From Chlorocebus sabaeus (lineage: Eukaryota > Chordata > Mammalia > Primates > Cercopithecidae), in the NCBI RefSeq assembly GCF_047675955.1, contig NC_132911.1:70403133-70467132 (forward strand): DNA of 64,000 bases, written 5' to 3'. The translations under genes were made by a program, and so were the position numbers. Below, one piece after another: positions 37,538-49,276 of the stretch; the stretch's first letter is position 1; each line of letters begins with the position of its first letter. The notes below the pieces were generated by a model. It saw only the letters and a list, made by a program, of their open reading frames with translations, searched no databases and was not told the origin of the DNA.

Positions 37538-37950
37538 ACAATAAGAACACATGGACACAGGGAGGGAAACATCACACACTCGGGCCTGTCCGGGAGGTGG
37601 GGGGTTAGGGGAGGGACAGCATTAGGATAAATACCTAATGTAGGTGATGAGTTGATGGGTACAGCAAACCACCACGGCACATGTATACCTATGTAACAAA
37701 ACTGCAAGTTCTGCCCATGTACCCCAGAACTTAAAGTATAATAATAACAATTTCTCTCTTCCTTCTTTTCACTGTACACAGCCAAAAGAAGCCTTGCAGT
37801 GCCTTGAACACTTTGCTGCTTTGATATTTCTTCTGCCAGATATACTAGTTCATCACTCTGAAATTCTGTCTTCCATAAAACCCTAGGGCATTGACACAAT
37901 TGCACCAACTCTTTTCAACTGTATAGCAAAAATGGCCTTTACTCCAGTTG

Positions 37951-38221
37951 GTTTTTTTGTTTTGTTTTGAGACAGAGTGTTGCTCTGTCTCCCAGGCTGG
38001 AGTGAAGTGGCACAATCTCAGTTCACTGTATCCTCTACCTCCCACGTTCAAGTGATTCTTGTGCCTCAAATTCTTGAGCAGCTAGGACTGCAGGTGTGGG
38101 CCACAATGCCCAGCTAATTTTTTGTACTTTTAGTAGAGACGGGGTTTCATCATGTTGCCCAGGCTGGTCTTGGACTTCTGGTCTCAGGCAATCTGCCCAC
38201 CCCGGCCTCCCAAAGTGCTAC
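37951..38221 (-). mobile_element. Alu SINE, first part (split by an LTR)
   Basis: Reverse Alu with a T-rich tail (gtttttttgttttgttttg), both arms and the body up to 'ggcctcccaaagtgct'. At that point a 1,704-bp LTR interrupts it, and the Alu resumes at 39,926. The outer Alu target duplication reads 'actccagttg' at left (about 37,941-37,950) and 'actccaattt' at right (about 39,963-39,972). Confidence 0.93.
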
Positions 38222-39925
38222 TGCTATAGGATCCTTGGGGGGTTGCTTTTCTGGTGAAAAATCCCTGTGGCTGGTGGCACCTTTGCCTAAGTTTGGCTTG
38301 GGCCCACTGGGCTCATTCTGCCCACCTGACCTAGCAGGCTGAGCTTAGCTCATGCTACCAGCCTGTATCCCACACCTGTCAAACTCAAGCCAGGCGTGGA
38401 GCAGCATGGGGTGTGTGAGCAAGCGAGTGTGGGGTCTGACCACTGTGCACAGTCAGGTATGCCAGCTGCTTCAGTGGGGCAGGCAGCACCAGGTGCTGGC
38501 ACAGGCACCGGCTCTCTGTGAGGCTATAGCCAGAGCAGGTGCTCTGCTGGCAGCTTCCATGGCTGTCACCAGGGAACACAGTGGCACCTGGAATCTTGGA
38601 GACCCCAGGAACCACAGAGCCCTAAAGAGGGAGTCACAGCCCTGGCTCAAGGAGCTCCCAGGTCTGGTCTCCCTAAAAGGCTACATCTCTTCTCTCTTTC
38701 TCTTCAACTGCAACATGGTGAGCAAGGGGCATGTTTCAGTCCTGTTTCTGTTATAGATCTTTCAGCCCTGCCACTTGGCAGGTCCCACGTTCGTGTCCTG
38801 TGTCCAGGAAGAATGAGGTACAAAGCCAAGTAGACAGTGAACAAGGTGAAGAGGAGCTTTACTGAGTGACAGAATAGCTCCAAGGAGGCACTAGGGTGGG
38901 TAGCTCCTCTCTGCAGGTAGATCGTCCTGCCATCTCTGCAGCTCTCAGAAGACAGGAGGTCTTGGAGTGGGTAGCTCCTTTCTGCAGCTGGTCATCCTTA
39001 TGTCTGCAGTGGGTAGCTCCTCTCTGCAGCCAGTCTTCCCAATGTCTGCAACTCTCAGCAGAGAAGAGACCCTACAGTAGGTAGCTCCCCTCTGCAACTG
39101 GTCAGACTGTGGACATCTGCTCAGCTCTGGCAGAGCCCAGGGTGATTATGGGCCTCAGAGGGGAGGAAGTGCATGCTGATTGGTCCATGGGCAGCCATGG
39201 GCAGGCCCAGAAAAGGCACCACAAGTTCCCACTCCAGTCAGTGGGACTAGCAGCCTGGCCCCTAGCCAACAGGCCCTCCCTGAGAGCCCACCTTTTTCTG
39301 CCCAGGAGCCTGTCTGCCTCCTGCTGCCATTCATGGCTCTCAGGCTGTAGGTGCCAAGGGGCACCTGAAGGCCAGTGCCCAGCTGCCCTCAGCCCCCCAT
39401 CGGCTTCCCTCCTATGCTCATCAGCGCCCAAAGTCCAGAGAGGGTCAAGGCGTCAGGGACTTGGTGTGTCAGCACTGCCACGAGTGTGTGCATACCTGGC
39501 CAAGCTGTGACAGCATCTGGGTCTGGCCGTAACTTTGCTCCAAGACCAGAATGGGCACCAACAGCAGGGAGAAGCCAGGAGCAGGAGCAGACACTTCCAA
39601 GCCTGTGAGGGCAAGAGGTGTCTTCCTGGGCCCCCAAGAGTGCAGGGATGCCTGGGTCCACAGCCACAGTTTGGGCAGCTGCAGCTGCACCTAGGGATTA
39701 GGGCTTTTACCTGTACCATGCAGCAAGAGGCCCAGGTCCACAGTAACAACTTGGGCAGCTGTGGCTGCACCCAGGGAGCTCCTGTCTCACAAACTTTAAA
39801 GGGGTGGGGATCCCACTTGGCCCTGGATTCTGCCAGCTCTGCAGAAAGTGCAGCCCTGGCCATGCCTCTTCACTGCAGCTGGCATAATGACAGCAGCTGC
39901 TCCAGAGTAGCTGCCATTGCCATCA
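38222..39925 (-). mobile_element. Solo LTR, probable ERV1 class, inserted in an Alu
   Basis: A 1,704-bp block with TG...CA ends (plus strand TGCTATAGGATCC ... GCCATTGCCATCA) is flanked by a 4-bp duplication, ctac (38,218-38,221) and ctag (39,926-39,929). A 4-bp duplication is the usual footprint of class I (gammaretroviral) LTRs. The minus strand carries a polyadenylation-like 'cagtaaagctcctcttcacc' (about 38,845-38,864), which suggests minus orientation. It is G+C-rich, unlike the flanks. Open frames here (38,352-38,756; 39,109-39,510; 39,535-39,963; several minus) come from low stop density. I could not name the LTR family. Confidence 0.75.
38898..39100. repeat. Minisatellite-like array inside the LTR
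   Basis: 'gggtagctcct(c/t)tctgcag' recurs at about 38,898, 38,969, 39,008 and (variant) 39,078, with 'atctctgcagctctcag' or 'gtctgcaactctcagcag' between. Spacing is irregular (40-70 bp), so it is a decayed tandem structure. Confidence 0.7.
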
Positions 39926-39959
39926 CTAGGATTACAAGTGTGAGCCAGCATGCCCAGCC
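39926..39959 (-). mobile_element. Alu SINE, second part
   Basis: 'ctaggattacaagtgtgagc' and 'cagcatgcccagcc' complete the Alu begun at 37,951. Joined, the two parts give one full-length Alu with nothing missing at the joint except the duplicated 4 bases. Confidence 0.9.
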
Positions 39960-40283
39960 TTGACTCCAATTTTTAACATCTTGTTCCTCATTTCCATTTA
40001 AGACCTCATCAGAATGGCCTTTACATCCCATATTTCTACCCATCTTCTGGTCATAACCAATTAAGAAATTTCAAAGAAGTTTCAAACTTTTCCTGCAGCT
40101 CTTCTCTTCTAAACCGTCACCAGAATCACCCTTAGAGGTTTGTTTACAGCAATACAGCCTTTTTCTATTATTGCTTGGTCTTCCTAATTCTTCTAGCCTC
40201 TACCCATTCCCCAGTTCCAAAGCTATTTCTATATTTTCAACTATTTGTTATAGCAACAGCCCCACTTCACACTACTGTTTTTC

Positions 40284-40658
40284 TGTCTTAGTCCATTTCA
40301 TGCTGCTATAACCTAATACCACAGACTGAGTAATTCATAATAAATAGAAATTTATTTGGCTCATGATTCTGAAGGCTGGGAAGTCCAAGATCAAGTGACT
40401 ACATCTGTTGAGGGCCTTCTTGATGCATCATGATATGGCAGAAGGCATCACATAATATGGTAGAAGGTGAGAGAGTGCAAAGGAGGGCCAAACTCACTTT
40501 CATAACAAACCCACTGTCATGATAATGGCTTCAATCCATTCATGAGAGCAGAGCCTTTGTGCCCTAATCATCTTTTAAAGGTCCCACCTCTCAATAGTGT
40601 TGCATTGAGGATTAAGTTTCCAACACATGAACTTGGGGGATACATTCAAACCATAGCA
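40284..40658 (-). mobile_element. 5' LTR of MaLR element
   Basis: Reverse LTR from 'tgtcttagtccatttcatgc' to 'tacattcaaaccatagca', collinear with the LTR at 29,542-29,904. Because the element lies on the minus strand, this right-hand copy is the 5' LTR. Confidence 0.85.
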
Positions 40659-40718
40659 CCTTGTTCCCTCCCTCCCCTTCTACTATCCTACCTGTCATAA
40701 TGCTTCACTCTCCCTCCC

Positions 40719-40870
40719 CACTCTGGGCAGCCGCTGGACCAGCAGCAGTAGCTTCACCTGGAGAGCTTCATAGAAACGCAGATTTCTGGGCCCCATTTCA
40801 GTCCTGCAGAATCAGAATCTGCACTCGAACAAGATTAAATCGATTTTATTTGTTCATTAAATTTTAGATG
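40719..40870. mobile_element. MER5A-like hAT DNA transposon fragment
   Basis: 'ccgctggaccagcagcagta', 'acgcagatttctgggcccca' and 'tgcagaatcagaatctgcac' match the MER5A/Charlie-derived repeat (the 'GGGCCCCACCC..GAATCAGAATCT' core). The right third is decayed. Confidence 0.7.
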
Positions 40871-41359
40871 CTCCAGTCTAACATACTTTCAGTAGGCGAT
40901 TTAATTCCCTGCCTCAGTTTCTTCATCTGTCAAATGAAGGAGAAGGATAAGAAGCTCTCTAAGAGTCCTACAGCTCCTAAGTTCTTGAATGCTCTGCCTT
41001 CTCTCCTTCACAGCTGCCTTGAATTTTCCCCAGAGTTCCCCTGTAGTTCTACCATGAAGGCAGGGGAAAATTGATGGCAGATATAAAGATACATTTTATC
41101 CCTTTCAATATTAATAACCATAAATGAGACTCTTTAACTCAGGATGAGCAAGGCACTGGTTTTGCAGCCAAGAATCATTTGATCTCTGTCCTAATTGAGC
41201 ACCTGACTTTTAGTCGGGTTCCAGAAATATGACACTTGCACTGAGATCTGTGGCACAAAAAGGCTCAGAGACGTGTTTTGTCTTGTCTACCTGAAGTGAA
41301 AAAGACACCTCCTTATGGGAGGAAAAAGCACAGACTTCTTTGGAACCAATTGATCTAAG
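40871..41359. other. Spacer with a possible MIR scrap
   Basis: About 40,905-40,960 ('tccctgcctcagtttcttca', 'tctgtcaaatgaaggagaag') looks like a MIR core. The remainder is unassigned. Confidence 0.45.
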
Positions 41360-41476
41360 TTCAAGTTCTAGCCCAGCCCTTTTTTTAAATGCATTTTTCA
41401 GTATGTTCATCTTAAACTGGGGGAAATAAAAGCCCCTGTGCCATGGGTTGCTGTGAGGCTTACATGAGATAATCTC
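41360..41476 (+). mobile_element. MIR SINE, left part (split by an LTR)
   Basis: 'ctaagttcaagttctagccc' to 'gtgaggcttacatgagataa' follows MIR order. The rest of the MIR continues at 41,867 after the LTR. Confidence 0.7.
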
Positions 41477-41866
41477 TGCTATGGTTTGAATGTTTCTGTC
41501 CCCTTAAAATTAATGAGTTGGAAGCTTAATCTCCAGTGCAACAGTATTGGGCAGTGGAGTTTAATGGGAGATATTTAGGTCATGAGGGCTCCATCCTTAT
41601 GCATGAGTGAATGCCATTATAGAAAGGGCTATGGGAATGGGTTCACTCTCTCCTGCTCTTCTGCCTTGTGAAGACACAACGTGCCTCCACTCCTGAGGAA
41701 ACAGTGCTCAAGGTGCCATGTTGAAAGCAAAGAGACCAAGCCTTAACTTTCAGTGCCTTCATCTTGGATTTCCCAGCCTCCAGGATGTGAGAAAATAAAT
41801 TTCTGTTCTATATAAATTACCTAATCTGTGGTATCTTGTTAAAGCAGCACAAAACAGACTATGACA
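41477..41866 (+). mobile_element. MaLR (MLT1/MST-type) solo LTR inside a MIR
   Basis: A 390-bp LTR from 'tgctatggtttgaatgtttc' to 'cacaaaacagactatgaca'. The target duplication is atctc (41,472-41,476) and aactc (41,867-41,871), with one difference. The LTR retains 'gaaaataaatttctgttcta', which includes the AATAAA signal. Confidence 0.88.
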
Positions 41867-41935
41867 AACTCTGTGACATGCTTAGCCCAGAATGAGCTCA
41901 ATAAATTATCTGTGTTTTTGTTATTGTGACTATTT
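41867..41935 (+). mobile_element. MIR SINE, right part
   Basis: 'gtgacatgcttagcccagaa' and 'tgagctcaataaattatctg' are the MIR tail, in register with the left part at 41,360-41,476. Confidence 0.7.
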
Positions 41936-42284
41936 CATTTCTAAAACAGGGAAGCATTTAATTATCCCAAAGATTAGTGCAGGTATTAAATAATATATAC
42001 ACATACATTTTATAAATAGTTACAAATTACCCAATATTCCCTTTTTTTTTTAACTTTTATTGATCATCCATAAGGGCAAATATTGAGCAAAGGTCTTAAG
42101 TATCTACCCCCTAAAAACCTGATCTACCCCCTAAAACCTACCCCCTAAAAATGAAGGTAAAAGAAGATAAATAAGCTAAAAGGAGGCACGGGTCCATCCA
42201 AACTTGATGCCTCTACATAAATTTGAAGGGTCACCACCAATCAATATTTAGATTTACCAATAATGTTAATATTCATCAATCTTA
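41936..42284. other. Spacer with CTACCCCCTAAAA triplicate
   Basis: No gene. A short direct repeat, 'ctaccccctaaaa', occurs three times between about 42,103 and 42,150. Confidence 0.5.
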
Positions 42285-42414
42285 TTAATCAAAGTTCTCC
42301 AGAGAAACAGAACGAATAGGATGGGGGGCACCATGAGAGAGAGACGGAAGTATTTATTTTAAGAACTTGGCACATGCGTTGTAGGCCTGGCACGTTCCAA
42401 ATCTGCAGGGCAAG

Positions 42415-42606
42415 GCCAGCAGGCCACAGACTCAGGGAGCTCAGGGCAGAGTCGGTGTTGCAGCCAGCAGGCCGCAGACTCGGGGAGCTCAGGGCAGAGT
42501 CGGTGTTGCAGCCAGCAGGCCGCAGACTCGGGGAGGTCAGGGGAGAGTCGGTGTTGCAGCCAGCAGGCCGCAGACTCAGGGAGCTCAGGGCAGAGTCGAT
42601 GTTGCA
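42415..42606. repeat. 48-bp minisatellite, four copies
   Basis: Four head-to-tail 48-bp units start with gccagcaggcc and end with gtgttgca (the last with 'gatgttgca'). Units differ at only a few positions: one has ccacagactcag, one has ggaggtcagggga. The unit is a multiple of three, so both strands stay open through the array (for example 42,374-42,661 plus, 42,289-42,624 and 42,359-42,676 minus) and would encode 16-residue repeats if translated. I see no evidence that they are. Confidence 0.95.
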
Positions 42607-42691
42607 GCTTGAATACAAAGACAAAATCCCCTCTTCTTTGGGGAGGCCAGTCTTCAGCTAATTGAATGAGGCCCACTCACATTATGGAGAG

Positions 42692-43085
42692 TGATATGGT
42701 TTGGATCTGTGTCCCCCCTAAATCTCATGTCGAATTGTAATTTCCCAGTGTGGGAGGTGTGGCCTGGTGGCAGGTGGTTGGATCATGCAGGCAGAGTTAT
42801 CATCCCCCCTTGGTGCTATATAGTGAGCAAGTTCTCAGGAGATCTGGTTGTTAAAAGTGTGCAGCACCTCTCCCTCTCTTGCCTGTGGTCCTGCTCCTGC
42901 CATGTAAGACACCTGTTCCCACTTTGCCTTCCACCACGAGTAAAAGCTCCCTGAGTCCTCCCCAGAAGCAGATGCTGCCATGCTTCTTGTAAAGCCTGTG
43001 GAACCGTAGTCAATTAAATCTTTTTTCTTTATAAATTACCAATCTCAGGTATTTCTTTATAGCAGTGTGAGAACAGACTAATGCA
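42692..43085 (+). mobile_element. MST/THE1-type MaLR solo LTR
   Basis: A 394-bp LTR from 'tgatatggtttggatctgtg' to 'agaacagactaatgca'. It has 'gttctcaggagatctggttg' and 'agtgtgcagcacctctccct', which fit MSTA. The target duplication is gagag (42,687-42,691) and gaggg (43,086-43,090). It interrupts the older MLT2-like LTR. Confidence 0.9.
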
Positions 43086-43374
43086 GAGGGTAATCAGCTT
43101 TACTCAAAATTCCACCGATTTCATGTTAATCTCTTCCAAAAACTATATTCACGGCAACATCCAGACTGGTGTTTAACCAAATATCTGGATGCTGTGGCCT
43201 AGCCAAGTTGATACATAAAACTAACCCTCACACTATGTTATATATAAATAGATGCACCATACAATTTTTATTATATCTTTGTCTTCTCAGCTCCATAGGC
43301 CTCGCATTCTTTCAGATAAACCAGTGGATTGCTTGGTTCTGTTTGTCCATACAACTACAATAAGGTACTGCTAG

Positions 43375-44267
<893 letters not shown>

Positions 44268-44275
44268 AGCAATGA

Positions 44276-44592
<317 letters not shown>

Positions 44593-46021
44593 AATAATTT
44601 TCTTTATGATGGAAAAAATTTAAAAGTTGTAACAAATGGCTCTGACAACTTCTCTGTTTTTTCTCCCTTCTCACTCCTTATTCTGTTAATATTTAATATC
44701 ATTTTAGGTAACAGAGATAACAGATAACTACCATTCCCTGTAGGTGATGATTTATTTTAACAATATATTTTCCTAATTTCATACTAATTTTCCTTCTCCC
44801 ATTAGCTATGGTAGATCTGTCAAGAGAATGTTATTGCATTAAATGATAGATGTGCCATGGCCAGTTGCAAAGGCACCTTCTCATGCTTAGGGGTCACTTA
44901 ATGGAATCCATCTTCAAGAGGTCAGCTCAGCCCCTCAGTGCTCTGCTGTGACCAAAGACAGTCAGTCTAAGACAAATGGGGTTAGTTGTCCTATGAAGAC
45001 TTCATTAGGCACTTTAAAGTCTAGACAGAAAAATGAGTTGTCAAGGAAATTGGTTAAACTCATAAAAAAAAAGATCCAAGTATAGTGGACTGACAAAAAA
45101 AAAAAAAGAGGAATTGTTTTTAAAGATGCTTGCTTTTAGTTACATAATGATCTTATAACCATTGCTACTGCCCCCCAGTAATGTTTGTTGTGTAAATGCT
45201 GTTAACACAGATGTCCCTGTAGCATGGAACCACAGCCTACATGTGCTGTCGCTTTAGGTGAGATTCTCATAAACCTTTAAGTGACAAAATTCTTCTCTTA
45301 CAATATTAAAGGAATTAAATAACACATAAAAAGTGGCTTGAAACTGTAAACAAACTATTCTACAATAAAAAGTATATTTAATTTTTTTAAAAACTGGCTT
45401 GGAAGCCCTTGGGAATCCAATCTTACCTGACACAGATAAATAACCAAGTGTAAAGAACATCCAGTAACTGTGCTGGATTCAGACAACGTCCTCTGATGCT
45501 CATACCCACACTTTGAAAGGCTCCCCGATCTCATGCACAGCCAACTTCCTTAAACCAATCAAAGAAATCCTAGGGTTTACAGTGCGGGGCACAAAGCCGT
45601 ACCACAAAGAAAAAGCACATCTGTTATAGCTTCTAGAGAGGTGACTTGGCAATAATGAGTTGTGAAGCTGAAAGAAACTTTTCTAAACCATCAGTAATAA
45701 CAATAATACATTTTGATCAACCATGAGAAAAAAAAAACTAAATTGTCTTTCTATTCTTGCTATAGAAAATATTACAAAATTGTCATAGGAAGAGATAGTA
45801 AAGAATTTACAGCCAAAAATGTAAGGGAAAAACTATAGCAAGTGTCAGGTATTTAATTTTGTAATGTTTATTGCTTCTACCAGCTTTTTAAAACCTGTAT
45901 TTTGCTGCGATTTGTTGGTATTTAGAATTCTGTATCTCTTTTTGCATCTTTCACTTTATCTTCTTTGCCTTTAATAAATATTAAAATTTTACCAGCTTTT
46001 GCCCTTTCAAAGTTGAGTTCT
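44593..46021. other. Spacer, no gene seen
   Basis: No gene or transposon recognised. A runs lie at about 45,065-45,072, 45,096-45,108 and 45,729-45,738. Confidence 0.5.
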
Positions 46022-47298
<1,277 letters not shown>

Positions 47299-48426
47299 TG
47301 TCTTAGTCTGTTTTGTGCTGTTATAACAGAATACCTAAGACTGGGTAATTTATAATAAACAGAAATTTATTAGACTCATGGTTCTGGAGGATGGGAAATC
47401 CAAGATCAAGGGCCACATCTAGCAAGGGCCTTCTTGCTGCATCATCCCATGGTGGAAGGGGAAGAAAGTGCATGTGAGAGAGCAAGAGATTTCTCAATTT
47501 CACTAATCATTAGGGAAATGAAAATTAAAACCACAATGCAATATACTATCTTCTACCTGTCAGAATGGCTATGATTTTAAAAGTCGAAATAACAGACACT
47601 GGTGAAGTTGTGGAGAAAAGGGAACATTTGTACACTGCTGTTGGGAATGTAAATTAGTCCAGCCACTGAGGAAAGTAGTCTGGAGATTTCTAAAAGAACT
47701 TAAAGTAGAACTACCATTCGACTCAGCAACCCCATTACTGGGTAAATACCCAAAGGAATATAAATCATTCCACTATAAAGATACATGCATGCATATCTTC
47801 ATTACAGCACTATTCACAATAGCAATGACAGGGAATCAACCTTGATGTCCATCAACAGTGGACAGGATAAGGAAAATGTGGTACATATACACCAGGGAAT
47901 ACTACACAGCCATAAAAAAGAACAAGATCCTGTCATCTGCAGCAACATGGATGGAGCTGGAGGCCAATATCTTTGGTGAATTAATGAAGGAAGAGAAGAC
48001 CAAATACTGCATGTTCTCACTTATAAGTGGCAGTTAAACATTGAGTACACATGGACACAAGAAGGAAACAACAGACACCGGGGCCTACTTGAGGGAGAAG
48101 GGTGAGGATCAAAATACTACCTATCAGGTAATATGCTGATTACCTGGGTAACAAAATTACCTGTAAACCAGACCCCTGTGACACACAATTTACCCATGTA
48201 ACAAACCTGCATACATACCCTTTGAAACTAAAATAAAAGGAAAAAAACAAAAGAGAGAGATGGAACTCACATAGCCCCAAGTGCTTTTAGCATCAGCATT
48301 AATCTACTCATAATGATGGAGCCCTCATGACCTAAACACCTCCTCTTAGGTCCCACCTCCCACACTGTTGCATTGGGGCCTAAGTTCCAACACATGCTTT
48401 TTGGGGAACGCATTCAAATTATAGCA
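47299..48426 (-). mobile_element. MaLR (MST/MLT1-type) solo LTR, split by an L1 3' end
   Basis: LTR parts are 47,299-47,488 ('tgtcttagtctgttttgtgc' to 'gagagagcaagag') and about 48,251-48,426 ('agagatggaactcacatagc' to 'acgcattcaaattatagca'). The perfect 5-bp duplication ataat (47,294-47,298 and 48,427-48,431) marks the LTR insertion. Between the parts sits an L1 3' end. Confidence 0.9.
47489..48250 (+). mobile_element. L1 3' end (L1PB-like), 5'-truncated, nested in LTR
   Basis: About 760 bp from 'ctcaatttcactaatcatta' through ORF2 C-terminal coding ('ccactactgggtaaatacc'-like 'ccattactgggtaaatac', 'gtacatatacaccagggaat') and 3' UTR ('ggtaacaaaattacctgtaa', 'gtgacacacaatttacccat') to an A-rich tail. 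The 3' UTR form fits L1PB. The sequence 'aagaga' occurs at both junctions and is a possible short target duplication. Confidence 0.9.
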
Positions 48427-48439
48427 ATAATAGTTGGAG

Positions 48440-48990
48440 AACTAAATCTCTCTCTCTCAGAGGTTGGCAAACCATGCAGACTGAAGAGCATTTGAAAAAC
48501 ACAATTAACAGACTTATATACAAGATAAAAAGTCACTGTGCACACCACAAAAATGAATACATATTTTTCTGAACTCCTATATATTATAAAATAAATCAGT
48601 TAAGCATGAAACTAACGAGCCAGAAAGAGAACAGCAAAATAAATATCAATAGAAGGAGAAAGAAGGAAAAAAGAAGCATAATGTAGGAAAAAATTAATGG
48701 ACTAGAACACACAGAAGAGTAGACAAGATCAAGAAAATCAAAAGCTACTTCTTTCAGAAAACAAATGAAATAGATAAACCTTTGGTACTTCCAATGACAA
48801 AAAAGAGAAAAGACATACATTGAAATATAAAAAATTAAAAACAGAATGTAATAGCAAATAGAGATATATGGGAAGATGTTAGAATTATAAGAAAATGCTA
48901 TGCAAAATTTTATAAAAATAAATTTGAAAATTTAAATGAAATGAATAATTTTTAAGGAAAAGATAATTATTAAAATTAACTCAAGAAGGT
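48440..48990 (+). mobile_element. Old L1M, piece 1 (ORF2, endonuclease-RT linker)
   Basis: 'gcaaaataaatatcaataga', 'aaatcaaaagctacttcttt', 'aagagaaaagacatacattg' and 'aattttataaaaataaattt' follow ancient L1 ORF2 order. The frame is fully decayed. This is the first of four collinear pieces. Confidence 0.75.
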
Positions 48991-49276
48991 CTTAGTTTGT
49001 TTTGTGCTATTAAACAGAAACCTGCATAGATAAGTAACTGTGGTGAAAAATGAAAAAGCAGCCACAGATCTAATCCTAATATGAAGGCATTTAGGCCACT
49101 AAGTTTGGGGTGAGTTTTATAAATTGTTTGAGAAACAGAACAATTGTATGATATTCACATCCTTTCAGAGCATAAATAGGAAACATCTCAACCCATTCTG
49201 CTAATCTATCTGTGTAGATAAAGTTGATTTCATCTTGGATACTAATCTGCCACGTTGACTTCTGATTAGCTCCAGT
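48991..49276. other. Unassigned segment, possible MaLR scrap at left
   Basis: 'gtcttagtttgttttgtgct' resembles the start of a reverse MaLR LTR for about 40 bases. The remaining text up to the class II LTR, and its continuation at 51,001-51,240, interrupts the L1M but matches no element I know. Confidence 0.4.

Larger units (their letters stand above)
31280..37745 (+). mobile_element. Nearly full-length L1PA LINE-1 (about 6.47 kb)
   Basis: Begins 'aagatggccgaataggaaca', missing only about ten bases of the canonical start, and runs through 5' UTR (31,280-32,613), ORF1 (32,614-33,637), the inter-ORF spacer, ORF2 (33,700-37,537) and 3' UTR. It ends 'ccccagaacttaaagtata' with a short A-rich tail. 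It is flanked by a 13-bp target-site duplication, aataatttctctc (31,267-31,279) and aacaatttctctc (37,746-37,758), with one difference. It inserted into the MaLR internal region. Both ORFs carry stops and frameshifts, so it is dead. The 5' UTR resembles an older L1PA (about L1PA6-L1PA8); the subfamily is inferred. Confidence 0.95.
29905..40283 (-). mobile_element. MaLR (MST/THE1-like) internal region, split by insertions
   Basis: Pieces of one non-coding MaLR internal sequence lie at 29,905-30,340, 30,523-31,279, 37,759-37,950 and 39,960-40,283. The part at 30,530-31,060 matches the THE1/MST internal consensus on the minus strand ('ccactaagcattgccctcat', 'tggctctgcccctatgataa', 'ggtttccatggccccacaac'). 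Removing the younger L1, the Alu and the short L1 fragment leaves about 1.7 kb, the expected MaLR size. MaLRs are related to ERVL and have lost most coding ability. The 5' end next to 40,284 reads 'agtgtgaagtgggg' on the minus strand, a weak leucine-type primer site. Confidence 0.75.
42285..43224 (-). mobile_element. MLT2-like ERVL LTR, split by an MST/THE1 LTR
   Basis: Left segment (42,285-42,691): 'caaagttctccagagaaaca', 'gaacgaataggatg', then the minisatellite, then 'gaatgaggcccactcacatt'. Right segment (43,086-43,224): 'ggtaatcagctttactcaaa', 'caccgatttcatgttaatct', 'aaatatctggatgctgtggc' and 'gccaagttgatacataaaac'. Read on the minus strand these are the end and start of an MLT2B-type LTR in the right order. 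The subfamily is inferred. Confidence 0.7.

Noticed and set aside
38352..39963. Several 100-140-codon frames on both strands as candidate genes
   Set aside because: They fill a G+C-rich solo LTR and overlap each other in many frames. No domain, and bounded by a target-site duplication.
42415..42606. CRISPR-like array
   Set aside because: Units are contiguous without distinct spacers, and the DNA is primate; it is a minisatellite.
42289..42676. Repeat protein encoded by the 48-bp array
   Set aside because: Open frames result from the unit being a multiple of three without stops on either strand. No start context or transcript evidence.
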